From Protula sp. h YS-2021 (Eukaryota > Annelida > Polychaeta > Sabellida > Serpulidae): 64,000 nucleotides of DNA. Made by a program: the position numbers and the translations under genes. Of this stretch, positions 23,895-34,599 are shown piece by piece. The DNA lies in the NCBI GenBank assembly GCA_949752745.1, contig OX457027.1, positions 91,347,720 through 91,411,719 of the forward strand, read 5' to 3'. The notes beneath the pieces were generated by a model. That model saw nothing but the letters and a program-made list of their open reading frames with translations. It was not told the origin of the DNA and searched no databases. The number at the start of each line of letters is the position of its first letter. Position 1 is the stretch's first letter.

Positions 23895-26028
23895 TAAATT
23901 TACATGCAAATGATGGGTGGCTGGGCAGGGGGGAGGGGTGTTAAAATTCTGTTCAGTCGTTCTATAGCTCCATAGCTGTGGAACGAGGTACTTCTGAGAA
24001 ACTTAGTCCCGCTGTGACGTTAACTGGTGCAGATGTAAACAAGTTCCTAGTCATGGCTCACCTGAGAACATTTCTCCACAAATATACCACGGGGATTGCC
24101 TCGAAGTCACGTGCTAAGACATGAGCAGTGCCTTATTGTTCATATTTTATGTGGAATATTAGAGATATTTCGCGTGGTGTCAAACGACTGCTTCGCATCA
24201 AGTCCGTACGTAGCACTGATGACGGTGATGCTGTTAATGACTGAAATTCACAGGATTTTTTTTCTTTGGGTGATTTTACTATTTAGATTTGACTGTTTAT
24301 ACGCATTGCTGAATCTGCGTTGTGTTATATATGTTGGCGATAACTTGCAAATACTCGCGCAGGCCGAATTCAGTCCACGCCAGCGGCTAGTCATTGGGGG
24401 CCACAAAAATGGAACCCTGTCCCATCCTTTGCCTTTTGAATATATTAATACCTATTGATCGATATTATCCACTGAAAGAATCCTAATTGAGTTAGCTTGA
24501 GTGCACAGCTGCTTGAGGGTGATTTTGCGATACCATTTTTTTCCCACCCTGCCCCATTTTTTGTGGCCTCTGAGGAATTGCTGCGTGGCTCTTGATGAAC
24601 TTTATTTGTACAAAGTAGAAAATGTGCTTGACTGTGATAGACTAAAACTATGCATGATATATATGTTAATTTTTAGGCGTATATGTAGTCACTTTGACAA
24701 ATAAAAGTATATTTTGACTACTTTTAATTGAGTTTTTGTCTTGTTGAACGAGCGTGCAGCGGATGACGGTTTCAAAAGTCCTCGTTCAGACCAGCTGGTC
24801 GTCGTCAGACTGGCCTAGTCCAGGTTGCTAGTGCGCAATACAGGGTCATGTGCTCATAAATAATCTGTGTATTCCGTGCTGAATGCGGGGATGCGTTGTC
24901 CTGTTTAAAAATGAATCCATGTAGCTGGCATTTTCCTGCCCCTTCCCCTCCCGGGTCTTCCCCCCCCCCCCCCCTAAACCCCTTCCCTCCCGGGTCTTTT
25001 CCCCCTCCCCTTGTTGTGAAGCGTTATCCACAATGCATTGCCTCCTGCAGTTGAAATTGATTTCTTCTAAATTTTAGAATAATGCTCTTCGTTTGATCTT
25101 TCTTTCAAAATGCCGCTGTTTGAAAGTTTTTTGAAACAGATTTTCTGCAAGTAATTTTAGTCAGATTGCTTTCATTTTTTTGGCGTGGTTCAAGGTTAGT
25201 ACTTCACTGAAATTTATTTTGGGGGGGGGGGGGATCCGTCACAAATACTGGTCTTTGAAAAGTGTTCAGTAACCAGTTCTTAAAATGCTACTACAAATTT
25301 TTGGTGCCCCTACAAGCCTTTGATACTTGATTCACTAGATCTCGGCTGGTCACAATGTCCCTGGACATTCTTGTTCTGAAAAACACTGCATGCTGTGACA
25401 TTCTATTGACACGTCCTACTCCCCCCCCCCCCCCCCCCCCCTCCCGCCAATTCTTAGACACCACTCTGATAAGTCAATTAGAGGCATCACCCACCCCTCC
25501 CTACTAGTAATACCCTTCGCCCAAAATGAATTGCAGTTGATATTGTTGACATCTGAGCTACCTGCGTCACATTTCCCTTACAAATCCAACAATAGTCTGG
25601 CGTCTCCCGAGTTACAAGTCACTCGCTAATACAATTATCCACAGAAAATGACGACTGTGCGTTGCAGTTTAAAACCAACTAGTATAAAAGGCGATGAGAA
25701 TTGCAATCACAATCAGTGGCCAAAATACCTACAAAGTGAACAAAAGCGGAGTATTTTTTGGACATTCAGAACAAAGCAATTAAAGATGTTAGAAACAGTG
25801 TAAAATCAAAGGTGAAAACTGCAAACGAGTTTCCAGCCCTTCAAACCACGCTCAGTACCTCTTTAACCCACTTAGCATTCAGAAGTTAACGTTTCGAGTT
25901 AAAATTTTATGTTCTTGTTGATTCAGATTTAAAGTAAGGTTTTTTACGTGTACATATAAATTCAATTTTTGTCGAGGGAAATGTTAAGTATTAACTAAGT
26001 GTTGTGATTTATTATTTTTTAATTTTTT
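23895..26028. other. Gene-free region after the ANKS6-like 5' exons
   Basis: No ankyrin or SAM coding block is seen. Poly-C/poly-G runs lie near 24960, 25220 and 25420. The stretch 25080-25400, with AAGTAATTTTAGTCAGATT and GGTCACAATGTCCCTGGAC, recurs at 59.9-60.24 kb in the last HCFC1 intron, and a short piece recurs near 55.98 kb, so it is a dispersed repeat. Confidence 0.6.
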
Positions 26029-26111
26029 TTATTTATTTAGACAAAAGATCTGTACTTTATAAGTAGCAAAATCCAAATAAATAAATCCACAAAGCACTCC
26101 TGACACGACAC

Positions 26112-28150
26112 TCATGCTGTCGATACATTTTTGTATTGTTCTTTGTGGAATGTTCGGAAGTCTCTCGAGTTGTGACAAGGACACAGTATGCGAGAAATGT
26201 TGCATTTCATAACCCCCCACAAATTTTCTTTCGCATCAAGATCCGGACTTTTCGCTGGGCACTCCATTCTGGATATCCCTGTTTGGTCCAAGTAATCCTC
26301 AACTAATGCAGCTCTGTGGGGTCTGGCATTACCATCAACAAATTGAAACCTGGCAGGATCCATCGCCCCAGCGAGTAATCGAACGTGCGGCTGCAGAATT
26401 TCATCTCTGTAGCGCGTTGCGTTCAAGTTAACATCAATGAAGCCAAGTTCGCTTTGGCGTGATAACTTATGCCCCCCAAACCAGTATTCCCTCTACTACC
26501 AAACAGTTCGGTAGCGTTTACAAACGGGTTATAGTCAACTCGCCAAAAAACAAACTCGCCAATAACCATCTCGCCAAATTACCAACTCTCTAAAAATTGG
26601 TCAAGTCGCCAATTAGTCTTGGTCATCTCGCCAAATAGGCTTGGTCAACTCGCCAAATTTGTTCAACTCGCCAAGGTATTTTAAGATGACATACTCGCAC
26701 ATAAATTATTTCAAGTTTTAGCTTTTATTGAAACAAATGTTAGTTTAGACATAATAGTTTAATGAGCGCAAATAAATTGTGAGATAGGAGAGATAAGAAA
26801 GAGTGGAATGAAGGGTACAAAATGAAATATTTGAATTTGTTAGAGTGGTTGTTTTCATTTACCATTTCAACTTCGTTATTTATCGGTCTCTTAAGAACAT
26901 CGTATTATTTAAAATAAGAATTCTGAAGCATATAAGAAACCAGATAAGGCTATTCCGGAATAGACTACCGATAAATCGAATGTCACAGAAATCTAAGTTT
27001 TTTTTCATATTTAACCATTTCATGTTGCAGACCATATAAAAAAATATTTTCTTATCTCATAAATAGAAAAGCATGAAAAAATGACAATACATATAAATTT
27101 TAAAAAATTTTAAATTTCAGTAGGTTATTCAATATTGAACTACCGACATTTTAAAAAACAGTCAAATGTAAATTCAGTTTTTCATTATTTTTATTTATTT
27201 ATTTATTTATTATTTATGAAGCATTATTGATTTTTGTGACATTTGAATTAACCGTAGTCTTCCGGAATGGCCTACCAAAAAATATCTGGTTTCTTATTTG
27301 CTTCAGAATTCTTATTTCAAATAATAGGGTGTTTAAGGTATTTTTTTGTTTGGCACATGTACTCGTTAAATTCTACGCGTGCAGCTAATCCTCCTAAGCA
27401 TATACCCATGCCACTGCTAATATTACGATGATCTTTTTCATTGCCATCTAAGTGGCCTACGTGTTCAAATCTTTGTTAATCCGATGGGATAATTATACTC
27501 AAAAATATAAATTTTCCCCGAGCCCGATTGCTCCAATTAAGGTAAATCGATGGAGCCGGTGTGTTCAAATTCAAATTTGTTTATGATACTCAGTAGCTCT
27601 AAATTTGCCAAGGAATACGTGGGCCCTTGAGCCTCACAGCTGTACGAGATCGTATGTAAATACTTTGTAACTTATGTAAATCAATACAACAGGTGAACAT
27701 AGTTAATCAAACAGCATACGACATTCAGTCCATGACTGAACACATTTTTATCTCTCAGACTCAAATTTAGACTTACACCATCAATAATTACATATATCCA
27801 CTATCAAAATGGCCAATAAAAAAGGAAGATTATTTTAACACACGATACAAGTACTATATAACAGCTAAGAATGTTACTTAAAAGTTTAGAAAAATTTGGC
27901 GACTTGACCAAAGAAATTTAGCGAGTTGACCAGCACCTTTTACAAACTGATCACCATGGCGAGCTTCACCTCTGCGACTCCAAACGCGTCGCGTTCTCTC
28001 TAAACAAAACTTCGATTCATCACCAAAAAACAATTCCGCCATTGAAATCGATTCCACCGACGATGATCGATTGTCCAACGAAGGCAAGCCGCATTATGGG
28101 TGGGGTGGGTGAGGGGTTGCGCTGAGGCTTGGCTTGGTTAAATGCAGCGC
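26112..28150 (-). pseudogene. Tc1/mariner transposase remnant, split by an insertion
   Basis: Read on the minus strand. The upstream part (about 28150-27948) has RWNRFQWRN followed by GDESKFCLERTRRVW...RRGE, the first catalytic-Asp region of Tc1 transposases. The downstream part (26516-26112) has GGISYH, LNATRYRDEILQPHV, FVDGNARPHRA (second Asp) and CPAKSPDLDAKENLWGVMK (third acidic region, usually SPDLNPIENLW). Frameshifts near 28090 and 26440 break the frame. The two parts join exactly across a 9-bp direct repeat, so the gap between them is a later insertion. The N-terminal DNA-binding domain is not recognised. Confidence 0.88.
26526..27938. mobile_element. 1.4-kb non-autonomous DNA element inserted in the Tc1 copy
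   Basis: It is flanked by direct repeats TTTACAAAC at 26517-26525 and 27939-27947. Its ends are inverted: GGGTTATAGTCAACTCGCC on the left, and the reverse complement of the right end reads AGGTGCTGGTCAACTCGCT (17 of 22 bases match when three further bases are counted). The left subterminal region repeats CTCGCCAA about eight times within 150 bases. No transposase is encoded. A 9-bp target duplication would fit a Mutator-like element, but the superfamily is an inference. Confidence 0.82.
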
Positions 28151-28199
28151 GACAGCATGTATAGGAGAGCAGAAAAATGTCATGTTTCGGGTGGAGGAT

Positions 28200-31100
28200 A
28201 CACCACATATTGAATTTTGTGACATTTGTGGTACGACCCCACCTGTGCTTAGGTGACAGTTTTGCTCGAACCAGCTAACTGATTTGTTCCAACAAGGTGT
28301 CAAATGCGATATACATGATCCATTTCTGCAGTAAAATATAAATATAATGAATGTAGTTCTTTCTTTAACTACCACCAACCCACAAACTTTTTATTCCGGA
28401 CTTTTTATATAAAATCTAAGTGTATAGCTGCGCAGCACCTCGTAAAACACATAGGTGGCTCTGTGTCTCTAAACTTCTTAGGTGAACAATAAGTAGGGGT
28501 CTCTGAAAGGCAAACCCAAATGTGTGTATTGTTTGTTTGTGACGTCACATGATAAGATATTACTTATCTGCATTATATAATTCATAATCCAACAAGGGAC
28601 ATGCGAAAGATGCAATCACTCCAAAAGCACTCAGACATAATTATTTGCATGACTGAAAACGAGGCAATTGCAGCGCCAAGGACTCTTTCGTTGTCCAATC
28701 AGGTTAGCCCAATCTGATAGATATAAATAACAAATAACAGAAACTATATGGTTTGGAATGTTTTATTATTTCCTAAGATTAAAATAATCGTATTAAGAAA
28801 AGGTGCAAAAAACACTTACATTTTACAAGACAATATTAAAAATACAATAAATATAACTTCATTGATAAAAATAACAATTAAACAACAAATATAAATCTTG
28901 CAAGGAGGACTACTGCCTTCACACGGAAACGTCAAAACAGAAAAGGCTCAACCATCTAATTCAAATCCCAATTGAGCAAGTGCTTACATTTCATTATATC
29001 AAAGCCGGTTCGGACACCAGAGCCCAGCTCTGTCGGGTGCTGAAAGAACCTTCCAGAACGAGAGATTTCGGGATGATTGGCGATTCCACATCTGTTAGAT
29101 TCAACGAAAATGCATTACACCACGATCTGGAAAAGTTATGTGATGAAAACAGATGTCAAAGGAAGAAGCAACAATGTAACAATTTCATCTAACGATAACT
29201 TCCACTCCCTACTGATGAAAAGCGACGTCAAAGCAAGAAGTTACCCTTGTAACAATCTCTTCTAACAACTTACAATCACTACATAAATCGAGAAAAATCA
29301 AGAAAAAAAATACACACTAAAATATGGAAAGATTAATTAAATAACTTCAAAAAATCAATTACTACATCTATTTGAAATATCTTATGACTGGTTGAAATAT
29401 CTGTAAGTGTTTGCTCAAGAGGAGGCTGTTTCTGAGTCTGTGGGGAAGGGGGAGGAGCGAGAGGGGGAGGGGGGGAGCAGGCATCCACTACCCTAACAAT
29501 ATTATTCAATAGTCACACAATGGGCGGAACCAAGACAAAGGTTATTGTAAGAGCGAGGTCAGTTTTTGTGATAATATCAATAACATTTAGATTTTCCTCT
29601 GCAGCACATTAACAAAATTCATCAATGAAACTAATCGTGCTTGTAGCACCAACACCCACATTCATTCTACTCTATTACGGCATAATACTGTAAATAATTG
29701 AGATCAATCAACTGGTACAACAAACACATTCAAAATCACACCGCTATTCTACCACACGCAAAGAGAAGTTATGCAATATGCATAAGATTTTCGTGCTTCT
29801 CTGCAGAAGCTAACTCACTAACTAAAGCCACGGAACAGTCTTTCTTTTTCCCCTCACACACGTGCAATGCCGTAAGTATTCCAGGGAAAACGTTTTTTTC
29901 AATTTCGACAACCCGGCATGGGCCAAAATTGTTGACTAGTTTGTTTTTATGAAATGTTCCATGATATAACACATATTAAAATTTAAGTACTTTTTTTATG
30001 CCCTCGATGTTACTTGCATAAATTTCAGGTTAAAATTGTCCTCTGACAGGTCATTTTCACTGCTTTTTCTGCCTTCTGGGTAAATATGTTTTTTTATTTA
30101 ACTCGCAATGTGTGACACCCGGTCGGGTCAGTTCTTTCTGTATTTGCGATTTTCGTGCCTCTGCCGGGGACAAGAAAGGTTTTTTCCCTCGCCTTACCTT
30201 TGTTCCACAAAATACAGAAACATTTGTATATTTAAAAAAAAATCATGGGAAATTACGACTGACATTCTCAAATCGAATTTAGGTAATTTTAATAATGTTT
30301 TGAATAACGACCCATTGTTTCGTAGAAAGAATGCTTATGTGCAATTTACTTCTGGTTTTAATGTTGCTGTTCTGAAATGAAAGTGATATGCTAGTTGTTT
30401 TTTTTTTCGTTCGAATATCAGCATGAATGTGGACATTTGTTAATTGCGATTCATCAATTGAATGAATGTAAGTCTACAAAGAGACCCAAGCATGTATGCG
30501 ATAAGAAGAGCCTCTTCACTTCATCAATTCGCCAAATTAATCGCGTTGGATCAATCCCCCGCCCCCCTCCCCCCTCCCCTGCTTGCTCTATGTCAGCACA
30601 AAACAGACAACCATACCCACAACGCGTTTACTTGTCAGTGTTAAGCAATGGCTGCATAGAACTGAGAAAAGGTCTCTGTTTATGAGAACCTTGCTAATCA
30701 ATCAGTGAACTGGCTACCTGGCAAGGTGTCCCATTCCACGTCACAATTTTTTCCTTCATGATGCAGTGTCACGCCAGAATATTACGGTCTTGCATGATCA
30801 AATAGATTCAATATTCACTCTGTCTCGTCCGCTGCCCGGGAGATGACTGCGCCGCAGAAAGGCACAGAAACTGTGAATGACGTCACTCACTCCGTTTACA
30901 AGTGTGCTTGAACATATCTATCATTCATAACATTTATTTTTACATATGTCATTTATTTAACATGTGTATTTCTTTGATTAAGTGTTGTAATATTTCGCTA
31001 TTTGATAAACAGCTTGCCGTTACTATACCGCTCTGGATAGGCTTTCTATCGACACAGCTGGCAGTGTGCATTAGCGGCGTGAAGCGACGGCAAGTCAGTC

Positions 31101-31425
31101 AGTGCGACATCTGGGTATTGGCTCTGTTAATTACATTGGCAAGGTAAATAGGCGAATAAATGAAGTAGCACTACAAGGCAACAAACATGAGCTTGAAAAT
31201 GAACACCGTGCTATATAACACGCTCTGCTCTTTGGAAGAAGAAATCACGCGAATTGGCCGCCTGAGGCATTTCCATGAGAAGATCATTTTAAAATTTGGA
31301 AAAAAAACCTCGCTTCCTCCAAATCTGAGATTTAATTTTTACAGGAATTCACTTTCTCTAATGAACGTGCCAGGCAAAAAAAACAAACAAAAAAACACGA
31401 AAATACATTCCACGCAGACATTTTT
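28200..31425. other. Gene-free AT-rich region
   Basis: No recognisable coding sequence. A local ~70-bp duplication lies at 29150-29265 (GATGTCAAAGGAAGAAG and GACGTCAAAGCAAGAAG, each followed by TTACAA or GTAACAATTTC-like text). The C-rich and G-rich runs are simple sequence. Confidence 0.5.
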
Positions 31426-31429
31426 AACG

Positions 31430-32560
31430 GGAACAGCAAAACTCCCCCCTGGAATACTCCCCCCCGGAATACTCCCCCCCCCCCGACTATTCCCCCCTGG
31501 AAAACTCCCCCCGAGGAATACTCCCCCCGCCCATACTTTATATTGCCATTGCTATTTTTTCATGCCATTGTTTCATGCAAAAAATGTTGAAACAGTTTTT
31601 CAAAAGTACTTTTGAACAGCCAAAGATTGCAATAGGGTCTTCTGATGTGCAATCTATCAATGGAATCCGAATCACAATTGAAGGGATCCATGCATAAACT
31701 TGATAACTGCAGTTATCAGCACTGGAGAAAAACGCCTTTAAAGTTTGAAATTTTAGTAACAAACATAGGTTTTTCCAATCGCATTTTTCTCGAAAATGCC
31801 CACTTCTAATCGGTTTTGAGGTGTAAGACTTACATATGTGATAGAACAGAGGCCAAGAAATACCGTGGTGGTAACAGTGCATTTTCCTGATAAGTGGAGT
31901 TATCAAGTTTATGCATGGACCCCTTCAATTATTGACTGGGGATTTATTAGCGGTTGCAGACGGGACGAAGGATGATTTACTGTCAATCAACTTTCAGTTG
32001 CACTTATTATTTGGGGATTTATTGGCGGTTGCAATCGTGGGTGACTGCAATTAATAAAGCCAGAGTAGGGCTTAAGTAGTGAATTCTTCCGGAGTCACTG
32101 GTATTATTAAGAGGAAAACTGGTGGCTTCTTCCCGATTCCAATCTCGAATCTCGAATGCCTGGGACTTAGTGTAATGACTTAGTGTAATGACTTAGTGTA
32201 ATGATTAGTAATTCTGACATTTTCAAAAATGGGACACATCAGTTTAGAAGCAAGTTTTAAATGGTAATTGCACACCGTTTGTAAGTGTAATGTGAAAAGT
32301 GAAGGTACATCAAAATTATAAAAAAATATTTCGGTCGTCATTTTATTGTTTAATGGCATGAAAAATTGTACTTTTGAAAAAGTGTTTCCACATTTGTTGC
32401 ATGAAGAAATGGCGATGTAAAGTATGGGCGGGGGGGGGGGGGAGTATTCCTCGGGGGGAATATTCCTGCGGGGGGAGTTTTCCAGGGGGGAATAGTCGGG
32501 GGGGGGAGTATTCCGGGGGGGGGGGGAGTATTCCAGGGGGGGTTTTCCTAGACCCATTTT
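31430..32560. mobile_element. Foldback element with G/C-run inverted arms
   Basis: The left arm (31437-31640) is a run of GGAATACTCCCCCC units followed by CATACTTTATATTGCCATT and TTTTTCAAAAGTAC. The right arm (32345-32550) is its inverted copy: GTACTTTTGAAAAAG, GATGTAAAGTATGGGCGGGG and GGGGGGAGTATTCC units. The arms of about 200 bases carry a ~14-bp minisatellite at their outer ends. The interior is non-coding. Confidence 0.8.
31676..31930. mobile_element. ~255-bp MITE nested inside the foldback element
   Basis: The terminal inverted repeats AATTGAAGGGATCCATGCAT and ATGCATGGACCCCTTCAATT are about 30 bases long when the adjoining AAACTTGATAACT/AGTTATCAAGTTT is included. No ORF is inside. Confidence 0.85.
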
Positions 32561-33376
32561 TAACACATTGCTCTCTGTTCAGTCTCAACCCTTCCGGTAA
32601 TACGAATCCTTCCGACTCTTAACGGATGCGGAACGAAGGAGATAGGGAGGGGGGAGGGGAGGGTGAGCTTTATAAAGACTTCACTGATGCAGAAGATTAT
32701 GCAATACCTGAATTACCTCAGAACTCGATTTCAGTCGATTAGAACAATTTGCCAGTTCTGTAGTAGGGATGTGTTTCTGTGGTTTTGTCCAGTGAGAAAT
32801 GTCCGGCCCTTGTTATTAACGGATTTGAATGTACTTAGCGAGGATGTGCCACAGACCGATTAGCTGTGTCCTACAGCGACCCAAAAATTGTTTCCTGGGG
32901 AAAACTTTAGTTGTGAATTCAAATTTGGGAAAAAAAGAAGCGGTCGACGAGCAACCCTTTTGTTTTAAGACCAACATTTTTGCGGGACGGAACGCATGGG
33001 AGAGAAGGGGGGGTTGGGTTGGGTGTGGAAGGGTGAAGCAACCTGGGTCTGTAGGTACGGTAATGTTTTGGATTAACAGAAGACGCCACAAATTTTGCAG
33101 TTCCACCCTCCTCAGCCCCCACTCCCGCCTCAGATTATTGAGTGCGTCCCGAATTGCGCCTAAAATACCTGGAAAGCGAGCACAGAATGTACAGAAAGCA
33201 AAACCCTCCACCTGGTATTTACTTTCCTTTACAGAGCAAAAAATAATGATAAAAACACGTCTTGCTTGGGAAAAATGCAAAATTTAATAATACAGTGCAA
33301 GGGCGAGGGAAACCACAGGGCCTCCGATCAGCTTATCTTCGTTTAGTACCGTGTTTTGTTAGATCCGAAAACGTAT

Positions 33377-34201
33377 TTAATCTTTTTTTAAGCCCTCATT
33401 TCTGTGGCTGAACACATAGAGGAAGAATTCTAACCCGAAATAAAACTGCAGGCTGTCGCAGATTTTTGACAAAAAGTGCCCTGATACATAGGAAAAGACC
33501 GGATGAATAATGGGGAGCTTATGATCGAGGACTTTCAACACCACGAACCCTAAACATGCAAACAACGTTTTCCAGAAAGCGGCGGTAGTACCCTCGGGAA
33601 TGGTCTCCATTTTGTACATGAGCCTGACGACAACAAAAAGAACAATGAGGATATGCAAGACGAGTGCGACATCGAAGCCAAGCGGGTGTACAAGGGCAAG
33701 GCCGTACGCCATTGTTGACAGGCGTATGACCTTGAGATTGCGCGACAGACTCCACCCGTGCTGCGCGTGATAGCACATGCAGGCACCCCAGGCGAAGATA
33801 GGAAGCGTGTACCACTGATCCAAGATGGCGGCGCGGTGGTGCTGCGTAACGATACGTATCAGCTGCACATTGCCGTAGAGAATGGACATCCAAGCGAACA
33901 TGTACATCATGTAGAGGTCGCCCTGCCTGAAGGCGTCCCTGTATGTATCCGCATACCGCTGCAGCTTAACTATCCAATACACACCGATGGCCACATACAG
34001 GAAGTTCACGGCCGTGTTGAGCGGCATGGGCACATACTCGAGCCACGGGTAGGCCGGGTGCAGGAAGCGCCACGGCTTCTCCGCATAGTGCTCCAGTCCG
34101 TCCTCGGTGCTGGCGTTGTCGGTGAAACCCGAGATGGCGACTGCCGCGATAACAAGGGCGTACAGAGACGCGTGGTAGCAGGCGCGAGTGATGTCACCCA
34201 T
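33377..34201 (-). CDS. TMEM187: TMEM187-like multi-pass membrane protein
   Basis: An uninterrupted 274-residue protein; human TMEM187 has 261. The start MGDITRACYH at 34201 is the first ATG after a polypyrimidine-AG (34243-34244 on the minus strand), which looks like the acceptor of a 5' UTR intron. Motifs shared with vertebrate TMEM187 are GLEHYAE (~res 35), MPLNTAVNFLYVAIG (~58), ILYGNVQLIRIVTQ (~106), RRAAxLDQWxTLPIFAW as HRAAILDQWYTLPIFAWG (~122), YGLALVHPLGFDVAL (~165), CLGFVVLKVLDHKLP (~217) and SGHFLSKICDSLQFYF (~240). About six or seven hydrophobic segments are visible. The function of the family is poorly known. The gene is divergent from HCFC1, as in human. An ATTAAA signal lies near 33283-33288. 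Confidence 0.92.
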   Translation of the reverse strand: MGDITRACYHASLYALVIAAVAISGFTDNASTEDGLEHYAEKPWRFLHPAYPWLEYVPMPLNTAVNFLYVAIGVYWIVKLQRYADTYRDAFRQGDLYMMYMFAWMSILYGNVQLIRIVTQHHRAAILDQWYTLPIFAWGACMCYHAQHGWSLSRNLKVIRLSTMAYGLALVHPLGFDVALVLHILIVLFVVVRLMYKMETIPEGTTAAFWKTLFACLGFVVLKVLDHKLPIIHPVFSYVSGHFLSKICDSLQFYFGLEFFLYVFSHRNEGLKKD

Positions 34202-34208
34202 GACGTCA
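34201..34208. promoter_or_regulatory. TGACGTCA (CRE-type palindrome) at the TMEM187 start codon
   Basis: A perfect 8-bp CREB/ATF consensus overlaps the first base of the proposed ATG. It lies downstream of the likely 5' UTR acceptor, so a role in transcription is only possible. Confidence 0.4.
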
Positions 34209-34599
34209 CTCAAGGCAAGGCAGCAGGCAACAGAACTCGATCCTATAAAAAAAAAAACATTAATAAGGTGACATTTCCTATACTATCTCTGGCTCTTGTT
34301 CTGAGAAATTCCACCCCCACCAGATACCAAGAAATTCTTTTTCACTTTCAATGTTTCAAGGTTTTAACTCCATGAAGTCTCTCTTTACTACATGATCGAA
34401 TCACCGCTGTTCAGTTATAATGAGCATCAGGGGCCGAATTCACGAAAGTTAACTGTGCAGTTAACCGAATCCATTACTGCTCTGTTAGCCACTAGAACAT
34501 TAGAAAGTAAATGAATAAATTTACCCTTTTTGACGAACAAAATCAACCTAAATTTGTTTGCGTGAAATAGCTAGATCAACCAATGTGCCCTTTCTAAAA

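Noticed and set aside
28094..28378. Separate small gene upstream of the Tc1 remnant
   Set aside because: Its C-terminal part overlaps the transposase remnant out of frame; the rest has no recognisable family.
31187..31615. Pro-rich open frame (LPPGILPP repeats)
   Set aside because: It is a translation of the CCCCCCTGGAATACT minisatellite arm of the foldback element.
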